Position numbers and translations under genes: made by a program | Notes under the pieces: generated by a model | What the model was told of the DNA's origin: nothing | The model's database searches: none | The model's input: the letters and a program-made list of their open reading frames with translations, nothing else | DNA from: Galdieria sulphuraria | Taxonomy: Eukaryota; Rhodophyta; Bangiophyceae; Galdieriales; Galdieriaceae | DNA length: 64,000 bases | NCBI RefSeq assembly: GCF_000341285.1 | Contig: NW_005178430.1 | Span: 62,001-126,000 of the forward strand | Direction of reading: 5' to 3' | Part shown: positions 35,221-44,640 of the stretch, one piece after another | Layout of the letters: the number at the start of each line of letters is the position of its first letter | Numbering within the stretch: position 1 is the first letter of the stretch

Positions 35221-37573
35221 TTACAGTTGCTCCAATGTCTCTTTTAGTTTTTTCAAAGTATCCATTTGAACTCCACAAGTAATTCTACTCACGGAGGAGG
35301 AATCCGTAAACTCGGAAAAGACATTGTCATGACTTGGACTCATTGTCCTTTCGTTAGCTTTCTGTTGCCATTCTTCCACTTGCCGGATAACTTGTCTTTG
35401 TTTCAATCTAAAATGTTCCTTCAATACTTGCTCAAAGCCTTTGTAGGGTTTCTTAAGAACATCCAACATGGCATATTTGACCTAACAAAAACAAACAGTT
35501 AAATACTATCAAGCTGTATCATGAATGTATCACGAACAGTATAATCTTCGACATATAAATTATATGTTCTGGATTTTCTCTTTCCTCTAATAGTGGATTG
35601 AAACTCTTCAAAGCCAGGTTCGTTAAAATAAGGTTCTCCAACAAAAATGAAACTCTGAATGGACACTAAAACCTACTCAACAAGAATCTAAGCATCTAAA
35701 GCAAATGCTACCAATATTAACGTCACTTACCTGTAATAGAGTACATTGACTTGACCAGCTTGGACCTGGCCATGTGCCAAGTAGAGAAAGACAAATCTAT
35801 AAACATCATATGTGAGAATCAATATAAAAAACGTATGCTATACGACCTTGCCACAATTGTATAGATTAGGATTGCAACGAATTTCTCCACGTCTTGTATT
35901 CAAAAAGCGTCCTACAGGAGGCTTCTCAGGATATTCTATTGGTAATAAAAAGTCAAAGAAAAACGCTCCATTTGCATAAGGAGTACCTTCAGGTCCAAAA
36001 ATAAGTACTCGGAAAACATCAAAATTTTCTTCATCTACACGGACGATAATACTTGAACCATAAAAAAGTGGAAGATCATTTCTGAGACTTGAAATTTCTT
36101 TGGCGAGACGAAATGTACGACCTTTGCTAGCATTCCATTCTTTACGCATATTGCTCTTGTTTGTAATTGAATGAACCCGTGAAAGACCTTCCAAAGTCTG
36201 GAACTAGACACGAAATTATTCGAAACTATCTCTAACAAAAAATTATTTACCTGCAAATCTTTTAGACGATTACAATACTCCAGTGACAAATCCTTATCAC
36301 TTCTTTCAGACTTTGGAATGGATACTTCGGTCCTGTCTTGCACATTATTCATAAAACGTTCATATAAAGTTTTTATGCCTCGTACTCGAGCACAAGTCTC
36401 AGCAACCATATTGATGAGGAATATTTCAGCGCGAGGAATGTCTAAATTGACGTTCAAAGTTGATTTTTGCAGAAAATAAACACTTCTCTCAAACTCTCCC
36501 AACAGTTCTGCCAAGCACACATTTGCGGACTCTTTCTCCGATCCATTATAGTCATACGTACAAGAAATAGGGATGAAGAGAAACAACTGCAGAGTGAAAT
36601 CCTCAGCAAGCAGTCTTAGAAAGTAAAATAGGCTCATATACAAATCCATTCGAGAACAAACATCATAAACTGAATTATTTCTCAAAAGATTGGCAACAAT
36701 TTGCGACAAAACACTATGATGTAAAAAGGACCAAAGAAACAGAGGATATGGTCCTAGTCTTCGATCGAGCACTATTACTAAACAGTCGAAAACAGAAGAT
36801 ATCAAGGAATCATCATAGTCAGACTTTCTTTTATGACTTTCGTTCTCTGAAAACTTTTCATGACTACTTCCACCAAAACCAACTCCTGAAGAATAATATC
36901 TTGTGATGCGCTTTGAACAACGCAATGATTTCTTGCTTGTGAATGCGGAATCTTTCTGCAATATTAGCCTTGGCACTTTCTTTCTAAGAGTAGTTGTTAT
37001 TCTCTCAATTTGGAGATTAATACTTAAAATTCTGGCTAGCCCACAGTGAAATCTTGCTAAAGAAAGAAGTGTACTGGGTTCTGCACTCCATTCTACTGCA
37101 CAAGCGTCAACAGAATAACCACAATAACATAATTTTGGTTGTGAAATAGTCAAATTAGAAGATAACGAAACCAGACCGCTTCTGCTGTCTCTTTTTTCAA
37201 GCTTGCCTAATTTCTCTATTTCTTCATCCCAGTACTGCAACCAAGTCTTGTGTTCACCCAAGCTGAACAAATGAATAAAGAGTTTGAGGCAATCTCGAGT
37301 CGCCAATTTCTGTAAACACAACTGCAAAGGACAATTGAAGTTATTCAGCAAGTTACCCGAGTCATCTGCCAAAGCTCGTAAACAACAACTTTTACAAAGG
37401 TTGTGTCCACAACTTAGCTCTAAAAGCTTTTCAGTTTGTAAATGCTTACAATTATCGCAACTGGTTCCTTGAAAGTTAAGCTTGCATTGGTAACTTTCGC
37501 CTTTTTGCGTTTGCTTTCGATGGCTCTTGACTGATACTATCTCCACATCTGAGTCATCGGATCCGACATCCAT
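35221..37573 (-). CDS. RING finger plus BIRC6-type ubiquitin-conjugating enzyme
   Basis: Exons 36251-37573, 35847-36203, 35731-35796, 35538-35672, 35221-35481; 713 residues. Residues ~35-85 form a RING-type zinc finger (CDNCKHL, LSCGHNLCKSCCL, NCPLQLC). Residues ~220-400 resemble the helical region that precedes the E2 in BIRC6 (VYDVCSRMDLYMSLFYFLRL). Residues ~460-650 are an E2 of the BIRC6/UBE2O class: RLAKEISSLRNDLPLFYGSS, LIFGPEGTPYANGAFFFDF, CNPNLYNCGK, the active-site Cys in ICLSLLGTW, SSQCTLLQVLVSIQSFIFVG, EPYFNEPGFE. The C-terminal VKYAMLDVLKKPYKGFEQVL also matches BIRC6. No BIR domain is seen. One polypeptide would therefore carry both E3-like and E2 modules. Start ATG 37573 chosen over an upstream GTG. 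Confidence 0.82.
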
Positions 37574-37697
37574 ACAAATGAATGCTGATGATAAGACGAC
37601 GGCGTTTCTATTCACACAGTAAACGCAGTATAGTTATCTATTACAGCTATTATAGTGAATTGCAGTTTTTAGTTTATGTTTAACTCTACTTTTTGGA

Positions 37698-38684
37698 ATG
37701 TCTACAGATTCTGTGGATTTTACTCTTTGGGATCATCTCTTTGCTGGTGCGATCGCTACTTCAGCGGCAGTATCTACCATGCACCCTATGGATACTATAA
37801 AGACAATACTTCAACATTCTCAAGGAAAGAATCCGAGTTTCAAGGCCGATTTATCTGTTGACTCTGTACTGCATAGTCGTTCAAGTGCTCTAACAGTTGC
37901 TGGTCAACTATTTAGAAAAAGAGGAATATCAGGTTTCTATCAAGGTTTAGGCGCAAATGTTGGTGCTCAAACTCCTGCAGGTGCAATCAAGTTTGCAGTT
38001 TATGGTATTCTGAAACAGAAGTCAGAACGTGTGTTTGACCCAAAATGGCGCTCCTTTGTAGAGTTTGGATGTGCAGCTTTGGCTTTCATTGCTTGTTCCG
38101 TTGTTTTGGTACCTGGAGAAGTTGTTAAACAGCGTCTTCAGTCAGGAATGTATTCATCTATGAGAGCAGGAGTTGTAGAGACTTGGAGAGCACGTGGCAT
38201 TTCAGGGTTTTATGCAGGTTATGGTGCGACATTGTTGCGTGATATTCCATATACTATGTTGGAGTTTGGTTTATATGAACAATTCAAAAGGTTGTTTCGC
38301 GGCAGTTACAAGAAGGATATTCTTCCGCCTCATATAGAATGGTTCCTTGGTGGCTTAGCGGGAGGCTGTACTGGTTTTCTTACAACGCCTTTCGATGTTT
38401 TGAAAACGCATTTGATGACGGGACAACATTCGCAAGGTATTTGGCCCTTGTTTCATAATATTGTCCAACGAGATGGTTTATCTGGACTCTTTTGTGGAGG
38501 CCTTACGAGAGTGCTTTGGTTGATTCCATTCACAGCTGTATTTTTTGGAGTTCACGAGGCAAGTAAACGAGCCATGATTGGTTTGAAACGGCATCGATTG
38601 TTTTCAATCCATACCCGTTCTGTTGTTGGATTCTGTCAACCGATGAAGTTGAGGAAGAGGCGGACTCCATTTTTTATTCTTTAG
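37698..38684 (+). CDS. Mitochondrial carrier (SLC25), S-adenosylmethionine-carrier-like
   Basis: Intronless, 328 residues, three carrier repeats. The PxDxxK signatures are HPMDTIKT, VPGEVVKQ and TPFDVLKT; the second with Gly-Glu-Val-Val-Lys-Gln is typical of the SAM carrier group (human SLC25A26 has PSEVVKQ). Other carrier features: FYQGLGANVGAQTPAGAIKF, GFYAGYGATLLRDIPYTMLE, GGLAGGCTGFLTTPFD and a basic C terminus. Membrane of mitochondrion or plastid; SAM as substrate is inference from the signature. Divergent from the RING-E2 gene with 124 bases between starts. Confidence 0.82.
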   Translation: MSTDSVDFTLWDHLFAGAIATSAAVSTMHPMDTIKTILQHSQGKNPSFKADLSVDSVLHSRSSALTVAGQLFRKRGISGFYQGLGANVGAQTPAGAIKFAVYGILKQKSERVFDPKWRSFVEFGCAALAFIACSVVLVPGEVVKQRLQSGMYSSMRAGVVETWRARGISGFYAGYGATLLRDIPYTMLEFGLYEQFKRLFRGSYKKDILPPHIEWFLGGLAGGCTGFLTTPFDVLKTHLMTGQHSQGIWPLFHNIVQRDGLSGLFCGGLTRVLWLIPFTAVFFGVHEASKRAMIGLKRHRLFSIHTRSVVGFCQPMKLRKRRTPFFIL

Positions 38685-39155
38685 ATTCGTTTGTTGTATA
38701 CAAAATTTTTGAATATTGAAGATATATTGGTTGGTAATGGTTAAGGTTCTGCCATATGAGAAGTTGTGTTGGCGAAAGTTCACATAAACCCACTTTTCAA
38801 ACTGTTTTTAGGAGCACTTTTGAAAGTCAATAGCACTACTCGTAGACATAATAGAAGCTATGCAATAGAAGTATGTAATACAATAAACGGCTTTATTGCT
38901 ATTGAAATGAAAACTTTGGACTAGTGTCTGTTATGATGCAGAATAATAAACTATATACATATCAGAGACAGAAAGGATATACCTATCGCATAAAATTCAA
39001 AGGCAACTTTAAACACATAATATCTTTCACATTGGCTTATTTAGGTATAAAGGTTCGATGAAGCTAACACAGAACTGCTCGTTATTGTTTTGAGTGTTAC
39101 TGGATATAGTTCTACTGAACTAATGGTTCGTCAATGACTCTTCTTTCTCCTGTCT
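38685..39155. other. Convergent intergenic region
   Basis: About 470 AT-rich bases between the SLC25 gene and the LSm-like gene. No coding signal recognised. Confidence 0.35.
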
Positions 39156-39689
39156 CTAACTACTCTCATATGCAACTTCCCCATCTTTCGACTTTGCCTT
39201 GGGCAACTTTCGAACAGGTCTTGCTTGTTCCAAAGACACCTTTCTCCTATGCTGATACAAACAGATAAGAGAAACAGTTATGGAATCTAGCACTGCTCAA
39301 CTTACCCAACTTTCGGTATTAGCAACGACAGCCACATCTTTCAAAAAGTGAAAAAAGAGGATCTGCCTTGCTCGAATGTAAAGCACTTTGTTGTTGGTGC
39401 AATTCATATGGTCTTTTTCTTTGTTTTTTTGATTATTCTATTCACTCTCAAGTCTAAACTCAAAGTCGATGGCAGTTGACATACCTCATCAAGGCTAACC
39501 ATATGTGTCAGATAAACACTATTTAGAAATTGAGCCCAACCAACGACTTTTCAGAAAAGTATACCTCATATCTGGTTCTATCTCCTCTAAGATGCCTCTC
39601 ACTTTCTTTCCTCCTCGCAATAATATCTCCACCGGTTTTCCACATTGAGCTTCCACAACGTTAACTAAACTGGGTTTTGAATGTCTCAT
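39156..39689 (-). CDS. LSm/Sm-fold protein, SmD-like
   Basis: Small multi-exon gene: 39565-39689, 39481-39518, 39306-39412, 39156-39251; 121 residues. Sm motif 1 reads VEILLRGGKKVRGILEEIEP followed by DMSVYLTHMVSLDE; Sm motif 2 reads LYIRARQILFFHF, with Ala where the usual IRG has Gly. A basic tail (RRKVSLEQARPVRKLPKAKS) ends the protein. Length and tail resemble SmD1/SmD3-class spliceosomal proteins or their LSm relatives; I cannot say which. The donor of exon 2 is uncertain: the phase closes only if exon 2 ends at the less typical GTCAAC donor. The other junctions use good sites. Confidence 0.55.
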
Positions 39690-39793
39690 GAGAGAGGAAT
39701 GGGTCCCTCTCCAATGTAAAAAAAGAAAGTTGAAGTCACAACCAACACAATCATGAGGGGAGTTTTATTCATGAACAAATAGATATATGACTA

Positions 39794-40410
39794 TCACAAA
39801 TCTTTCAATATCGTCTCTGCAGATGAAGCACCACTGAATCCGGTACCTTCCTCCAAATGTATCTTTTTGACAACAAAGTTATCAATCAAGCTCGAGAATC
39901 TGCGACAACGGATACCACCAAAGTCACCAGTATCTATATCAAGACCAAGTTTCTTAACCGATTGTGCACCACCGTCAGCGAGCATCAAGATTTTTCCAGC
40001 CACTCCTTGTGACTCTGCCCACTGCTGCAACACGAATGGGTCGTTGACAGCTAAACAAGCAACTGTATCTACTCCTTTTGATTTAATCTCATCAACTTTT
40101 TGTCCAAAACCAGGAAGATGCTGTCTGGAACAAGTAGGAGTAAAAGCACCAGGTAGCCCGAACAGAACAACCTTCTTTCCAGAAAATACTTGATCTGAAG
40201 TTATTACCTATATAAAGATAAACGGAAATAGATTTCAAGAACAATATTTCATACTTGTGGTTTTCCTTCTTGAAGAATCTGAAACTTCAAGTCTGATAAG
40301 ATACGACTTCCTTCTTTCAACATGGTTGTCGATGATAGATTCCCACAGAAGAAATTGTGTAATCCAATACACTTTTTATTAAGATGATTCATAGAAATGG
40401 GTTTCTTCAT
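39794..40410 (-). CDS. Type II/PRX5 peroxiredoxin, organelle-targeted
   Basis: Thiol peroxidase that reduces H2O2 and alkyl hydroperoxides. Exon 1 40255-40410, exon 2 39794-40207; 189 residues. Peroxidatic Cys in LPGAFTPTCSRQHLPGF; VACLAVNDPFVLQQWAESQG and the FGGIRCRRFSSLIDNFVV segment are typical of PRX5/PRXII. A second Cys (GIRCRRF) could be resolving. The first ~30 residues (MKKPISMNHLNKKC...) precede the core by more than in cytosolic forms and could be a targeting peptide; an in-frame stop lies directly upstream of the ATG. Plastid or mitochondrial location unresolved. Confidence 0.92.
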
Positions 40411-40445
40411 CTTCTATAATAAAGACGCCTGTTGGAATCCTATTG

Positions 40446-40799
40446 TCATTGTCGAACAATCAACACCACCAAAAGAAGGGCCACTAGTGCAGCAGCTAAT
40501 ACCGCACCCATAAGCAACCACAAGTTCAAGTCTATGCTTTCAAGTAGACCACCTGTCGTACTTCCACCAGCCAACTTGTCAAACAACTGAGAACTCGCAA
40601 ACAAAGGTGTGTTGACCAAACTGGAAGAGAATACTGCACTCAGTCTGCACTTGGAACTCTCACACAAATATGCCTTTCTACAAACAACTTTCGAAAACAC
40701 TTTTGAAGTTATCCATTTGGGTTTATTTATGTTGACAAGGAAAGCAACACAAGTGTCCTTATCCGAGCTCATGGAACATCTCCTCCTCTTCCGTGCCAT
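40446..40799 (-). CDS. Small protein with targeting-like leader and C-terminal membrane helix
   Basis: Single exon, 117 residues, no family recognised. Starts MARKRRRCSM; residues ~20-65 are basic and Ser-rich with no acidic cluster, like an organelle leader. After ASSQLFDKLAGGSTTGGLLE comes one hydrophobic helix, LNLWLLMGAVLAAALVALLL, ending VVLIVRQ. The layout (leader plus a roughly 50-residue mature part with one helix) resembles nucleus-encoded small thylakoid subunits, but no specific one can be named. Starts 75 bases after the next upstream gene and ends 35 bases before the peroxiredoxin ATG on the same strand. Confidence 0.6.
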   Translation of the reverse strand: MARKRRRCSMSSDKDTCVAFLVNINKPKWITSKVFSKVVCRKAYLCESSKCRLSAVFSSSLVNTPLFASSQLFDKLAGGSTTGGLLESIDLNLWLLMGAVLAAALVALLLVVLIVRQ

Positions 40800-40874
40800 T
40801 CTATTTTGTACAATTTCAAAAAGAATTCAGTTGTGTATTTGAATATGAGTTTTCACAACATCTCCATAGCCAAA

Positions 40875-41416
40875 CTATTTATTTGTTCTTTTCAGTTGAC
40901 TTTCATCCACTACGAAACCCTCGTCTACCAATTTATGATAAGAAAGCTTGACACTTTCTTCTCTCTAAAAAAATACTGAGAAAGAAATTCTTGACGACTC
41001 TGAGATATTAACAACTTACCTCTTTTAGCAACTTGGCCAAGTACTTTGTCTTACTTTGTTCACATTCTTCATTAAAGTACAAAAGGATTCTCAAAAAATA
41101 AACTCACTGAAACCAAGTAGCATAATAAAAACTTCCGAGTGGGTCGTGTTGCGTAACAAACCAATCGTGAGTGATTCTCTCTTCAATCTTCCTCATAAGC
41201 CATTCCTTCACAGGAAACTCACCAGTTTCTACGAATATTTTAAACAACCAGCTGCCAAAGAGTTTCCTTCTCCTTACCATAACAACAAAAGTAACGAATA
41301 ATGTATCGGGGTCTCAAATGGAGCACAGCCGATTGAGAGTTGACTAATTTCAAAGGAAGACTTGTCATATTTCTTTCCAACAAACTGAAAAACCCACAAG
41401 TCCCTGTGGATAACAT
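40875..41416 (-). CDS. Small protein of unknown function
   Basis: Exons 41278-41416, 41108-41228, 41020-41053, 40875-40964; 127 residues with closing phases. The first ~45 residues (MLSTGTCGFFSLLERNMTSL...) are Ser/Arg-rich and could be a targeting sequence. The conserved-looking middle is EFPVKEWLMRKIEERITHDW followed by FVTQHDPLGSFYYATWF; the C terminus is charged (KLLKEREESVKLSYHKLVDE). No family recognised. The small third exon and its acceptor are the weakest part of the model. Divergent from the alpha-galactosidase with 51 bases between start codons. Confidence 0.5.
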
Positions 41417-41467
41417 TTCTCTATTATTATTATTATTCGACAATCAACAATTCTCACAAATGTCATA

Positions 41468-44400
41468 ATGAATATGCATGTGCCAGGCGTATTTTTTGAG
41501 CCGTCTACCCGAAACTTTCGGTTACGAACTAAGCAAGCAGCTTATGTATTCAGAGTCAACGATAGCAGAGTTTTAGAACACCTTTACTGGGGACCCTTTC
41601 TTCCTCTAGAAGATGGTAATCAAGCTTATATCATTTGTTGTTAATCTGTCCACTAACAGATAGAGGAAGATTTGTCGTATCTTTCACTATCCAATGTTCC
41701 TGGTCCTTTTGATCCCAGAGGCGTCATCTCAGTGGCAACTATGATGGGCCTGAATGAACTTGAAGACTTGGAAGACGAAATGGACTTGAGAGAGAGGTGG
41801 AAAGTGTATACAAAGGCAAAGGATTCTGCTGAAGATAAAGTGAAATCGAGAAGACTAGAAAATGCAAGGTATGTGGAGTCTTCTTCTGAAATAATTCTGT
41901 AAATAGTGACTTTGTATTCCAGCTGGAGATTGTGGAGTATGGAGCGTGTTCGTGGTGGAGATCTGAACAAGGATCTGAGTGAAGGTGTGATGTTGAGAGC
42001 TCTAGGAGAGTCAGAATCAAGAGAAGCAAGTTCTGTGGATGTCAATTCAAAAGTAAATGACAACGGAAATAATTTGGAAAGTTTGAACCTTGATATGTCT
42101 CACGTACCTCGAGGAAAAGAAAGGCCTCCTTCTCCACTGTTGATTCCTGGACAGAGAATTGTTTCTAAGGAAACTAAAAAGACTGTTTCACCTAAAGGAT
42201 CACCCAAGAAACGTGGAAGTGCTGGCAATTATGATATCGTTCATGTTGATGATCCTACAGAAGTAACTAATTGGCAGAAACTAGATCCTGATGTAATTGG
42301 AAAGAATACTCAACTGTTGGAGTTTGCTGACCAAGGAACAGGTGACTATCGCTCTCCTTCTTTCCAGGTTCGTTATGAAGATGGAAGTACGCTGAGTCCA
42401 GTTTATTATTTTCGTCATCGCATTCTGAAAGGGAAAAGTTCGATGCCTGAATTCTTTCCCAACATTTATTTGACCAACCTTTCGGAAGCGACTACTCTCG
42501 TTCTTGAATTGCATGACTTTGTTACAGGACTTGTCGTTGAACTTCATTATACAGTGATGCACGATTATAATGCAATATGTAGACACGTCGTATTTATCAA
42601 TAATGGAGACTCGTAAGTCTTTTTTTGTTGCATACAATAGTAGGCCTACTGATATACTATTCAAGTTCGGTTTCCTTACAACGAGTAATGAGTAGTACTG
42701 TAGATTTTGATACAGATGAGTATTTCTTGACGCAGTTGAGTGGAAGTTGGGCTCGCGAACGCCAAGTAGTTCAGACGCGGTTGTTGGATGGAATTACTGC
42801 ATTTCAAAGGTTCGTTTATGCCATTTCTATTCTTGTTAGATATGAAGTTGATGATTGTCATAGTGGAAGAGGTGCTTCTTCACATCAACATAATCCATTT
42901 GCTATCATATCTAGTGGAACACCTAATGAAGAACATGGAGCAGCCTTTGGTTTTTCGTTGCTATATTCAGGAAATTTCCAGTTGGAGGCAGAAATAAGCG
43001 AAACTGGAAGACTTCGCGTCAATCTTGGAATTAATCCTCAAGGCTTTGCTTGGAACTTAGAACCTGGAGAAAGTTTCTGTTCTCCAGAGTGTGTTCTTGT
43101 GTTTAGTGATGAAGGCATTGGTGGCATCTCGAGAGAGTTGCATCGGCTATTTTGTGAACATTTGATACCTCAACGCTGGAGAAATTTTGTTCCTCCCGTG
43201 TTAATCAATACTTGGGAAGCTGTTTATTTTAATATTAGTCATGAAGTAGTTATAGAATTGGCGTCGAAAGCCAAAGAATTGGGAATTGAATTGATTGTTT
43301 TGGACGATGGTTGGTTTGGTCATCGAAATGATACAACAAGTTCGTTGGGAGATTGGTATCCCAATCTTCAAAAGGTATTAAAGCTTTTTTGTATTTGTTG
43401 GTTTTTACAGAACTTGGCTTATATATATATATATAGCTGCCTTATGGTTTGGCAGGTCTTTCGAAAGAAATCCATTCCATGGGTCTGCAGTTTGGTTTGT
43501 GGTTTGAGCCAGAAATGGTTTCTCGTGACAGCGAATTGTACAGTTTACATCCTGATTGGTGTCTTCACATTCCAGCTAGAGGAAAAACTGTGGGAAGGAA
43601 TCAACTAGTGCTGGATTTTTCTCGTTCAGTTGTCCGAGATTATATATTCAGTCAGTTATCTAATATACTGAGTAGTTGTCCAATTGAATATATTAAGTGG
43701 GATATGAATCGGCATCTGACGGAAGTATTTTCTCAGGATTGGCCTGCAAGTAGGCAAGGAGAGATTGCTCATCGTTATGTGTTGGGTGTTTATGAGTTAT
43801 TGGGACGTATTACAAATGCCTTTCCTCATATAATATTTGAGACTTGTAGCGGTGGTGGAGGAAGATTTGATGCCGGAATGTTATATTTCGCACCACAAAT
43901 ATGGGCCAGTGATAATACCGATGCTGTTTCACGCATTTATATTCAGTATGGAACAACTCTTGCCTATCCTATTTGTTGTATTGGGTCTCATGTTTCCACA
44001 GTTCCTAACCATCAAACTTTACGATCAACCTCCATGAAAACACGTTCACTAGTAGCCATGTGTGGTACATTTGGTTATGAATTGGACCCACGGCAGCTAT
44101 CAGAAGATGAAAAGGGAGAAATTGCGGCCTATATTCAGTTGTATAAACGGCTTGCGCATCTGATTCGAAAAGGTAATACAAAAAAGACGTAATGTGCTTT
44201 ATGAGAAAACGGAAATCTAATGTAGATATGTGTTTGTGGTATATTTAGGCAATCTTTATCGTTTATGGAACCCTTTTTTGTCTTCCAGTGCGGCTTGGAT
44301 GTTTGTTAACAATGATGCCAGTCAGGCTCTTGTTTTTGCCTTTAATATTCGTAGAGAAGTTGGACGTCTATTACCTCGTTTGCTGCTCCGTGGACTATGC

Positions 44401-44640
44401 TATGAAACTGTTTATGAAGTAGAGGAACTTTGTCCCGGAAAGCTAGTACGGAATATTGATACCGGTGCTATAATGTTGGATCCTCGAGGAGTTTATCAAT
44501 ATGGAGAAAATAAGAAATTACTACTATCTGGAAGAACTTTATGTTGCGCTGGTCTTCCAGTAAAATTTTTATTCGATGCAGATAGTGTTTTATTTGAACT
44601 CAAGGCTGTGACCTCTGCTTTGTCTTTGTCAAGTTTCTGA
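41468..44640 (+). CDS. GH36 alpha-galactosidase with a long internal insertion
   Basis: Hydrolyses terminal alpha-galactosides. Seven exons: 41468-41615, 41664-41868, 41923-42612, 42666-42809, 42864-43374, 43437-44172, 44249-44640; 941 residues against about 730 in bacterial GH36. N-terminal supersandwich: VLEHLYWGPFLP, TGDYRSPSFQVRYEDGS, GRGASSHQHNPF. Barrel: LIVLDDGWFGHRND, GLQFGLWFEPEMVS, nucleophile Asp in YIKWDMNRHLTE, FETCSGGGGRFD, acid/base Asp in ASDNTDAVSR. About 150 extra, mostly charged and probably disordered residues (~55-205, with SPKGSPKKRGSAG) sit between YWG and TGDYRSP. No signal peptide seen. In red algae floridoside (galactosylglycerol) is a plausible substrate; that is inference. 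Confidence 0.92.
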
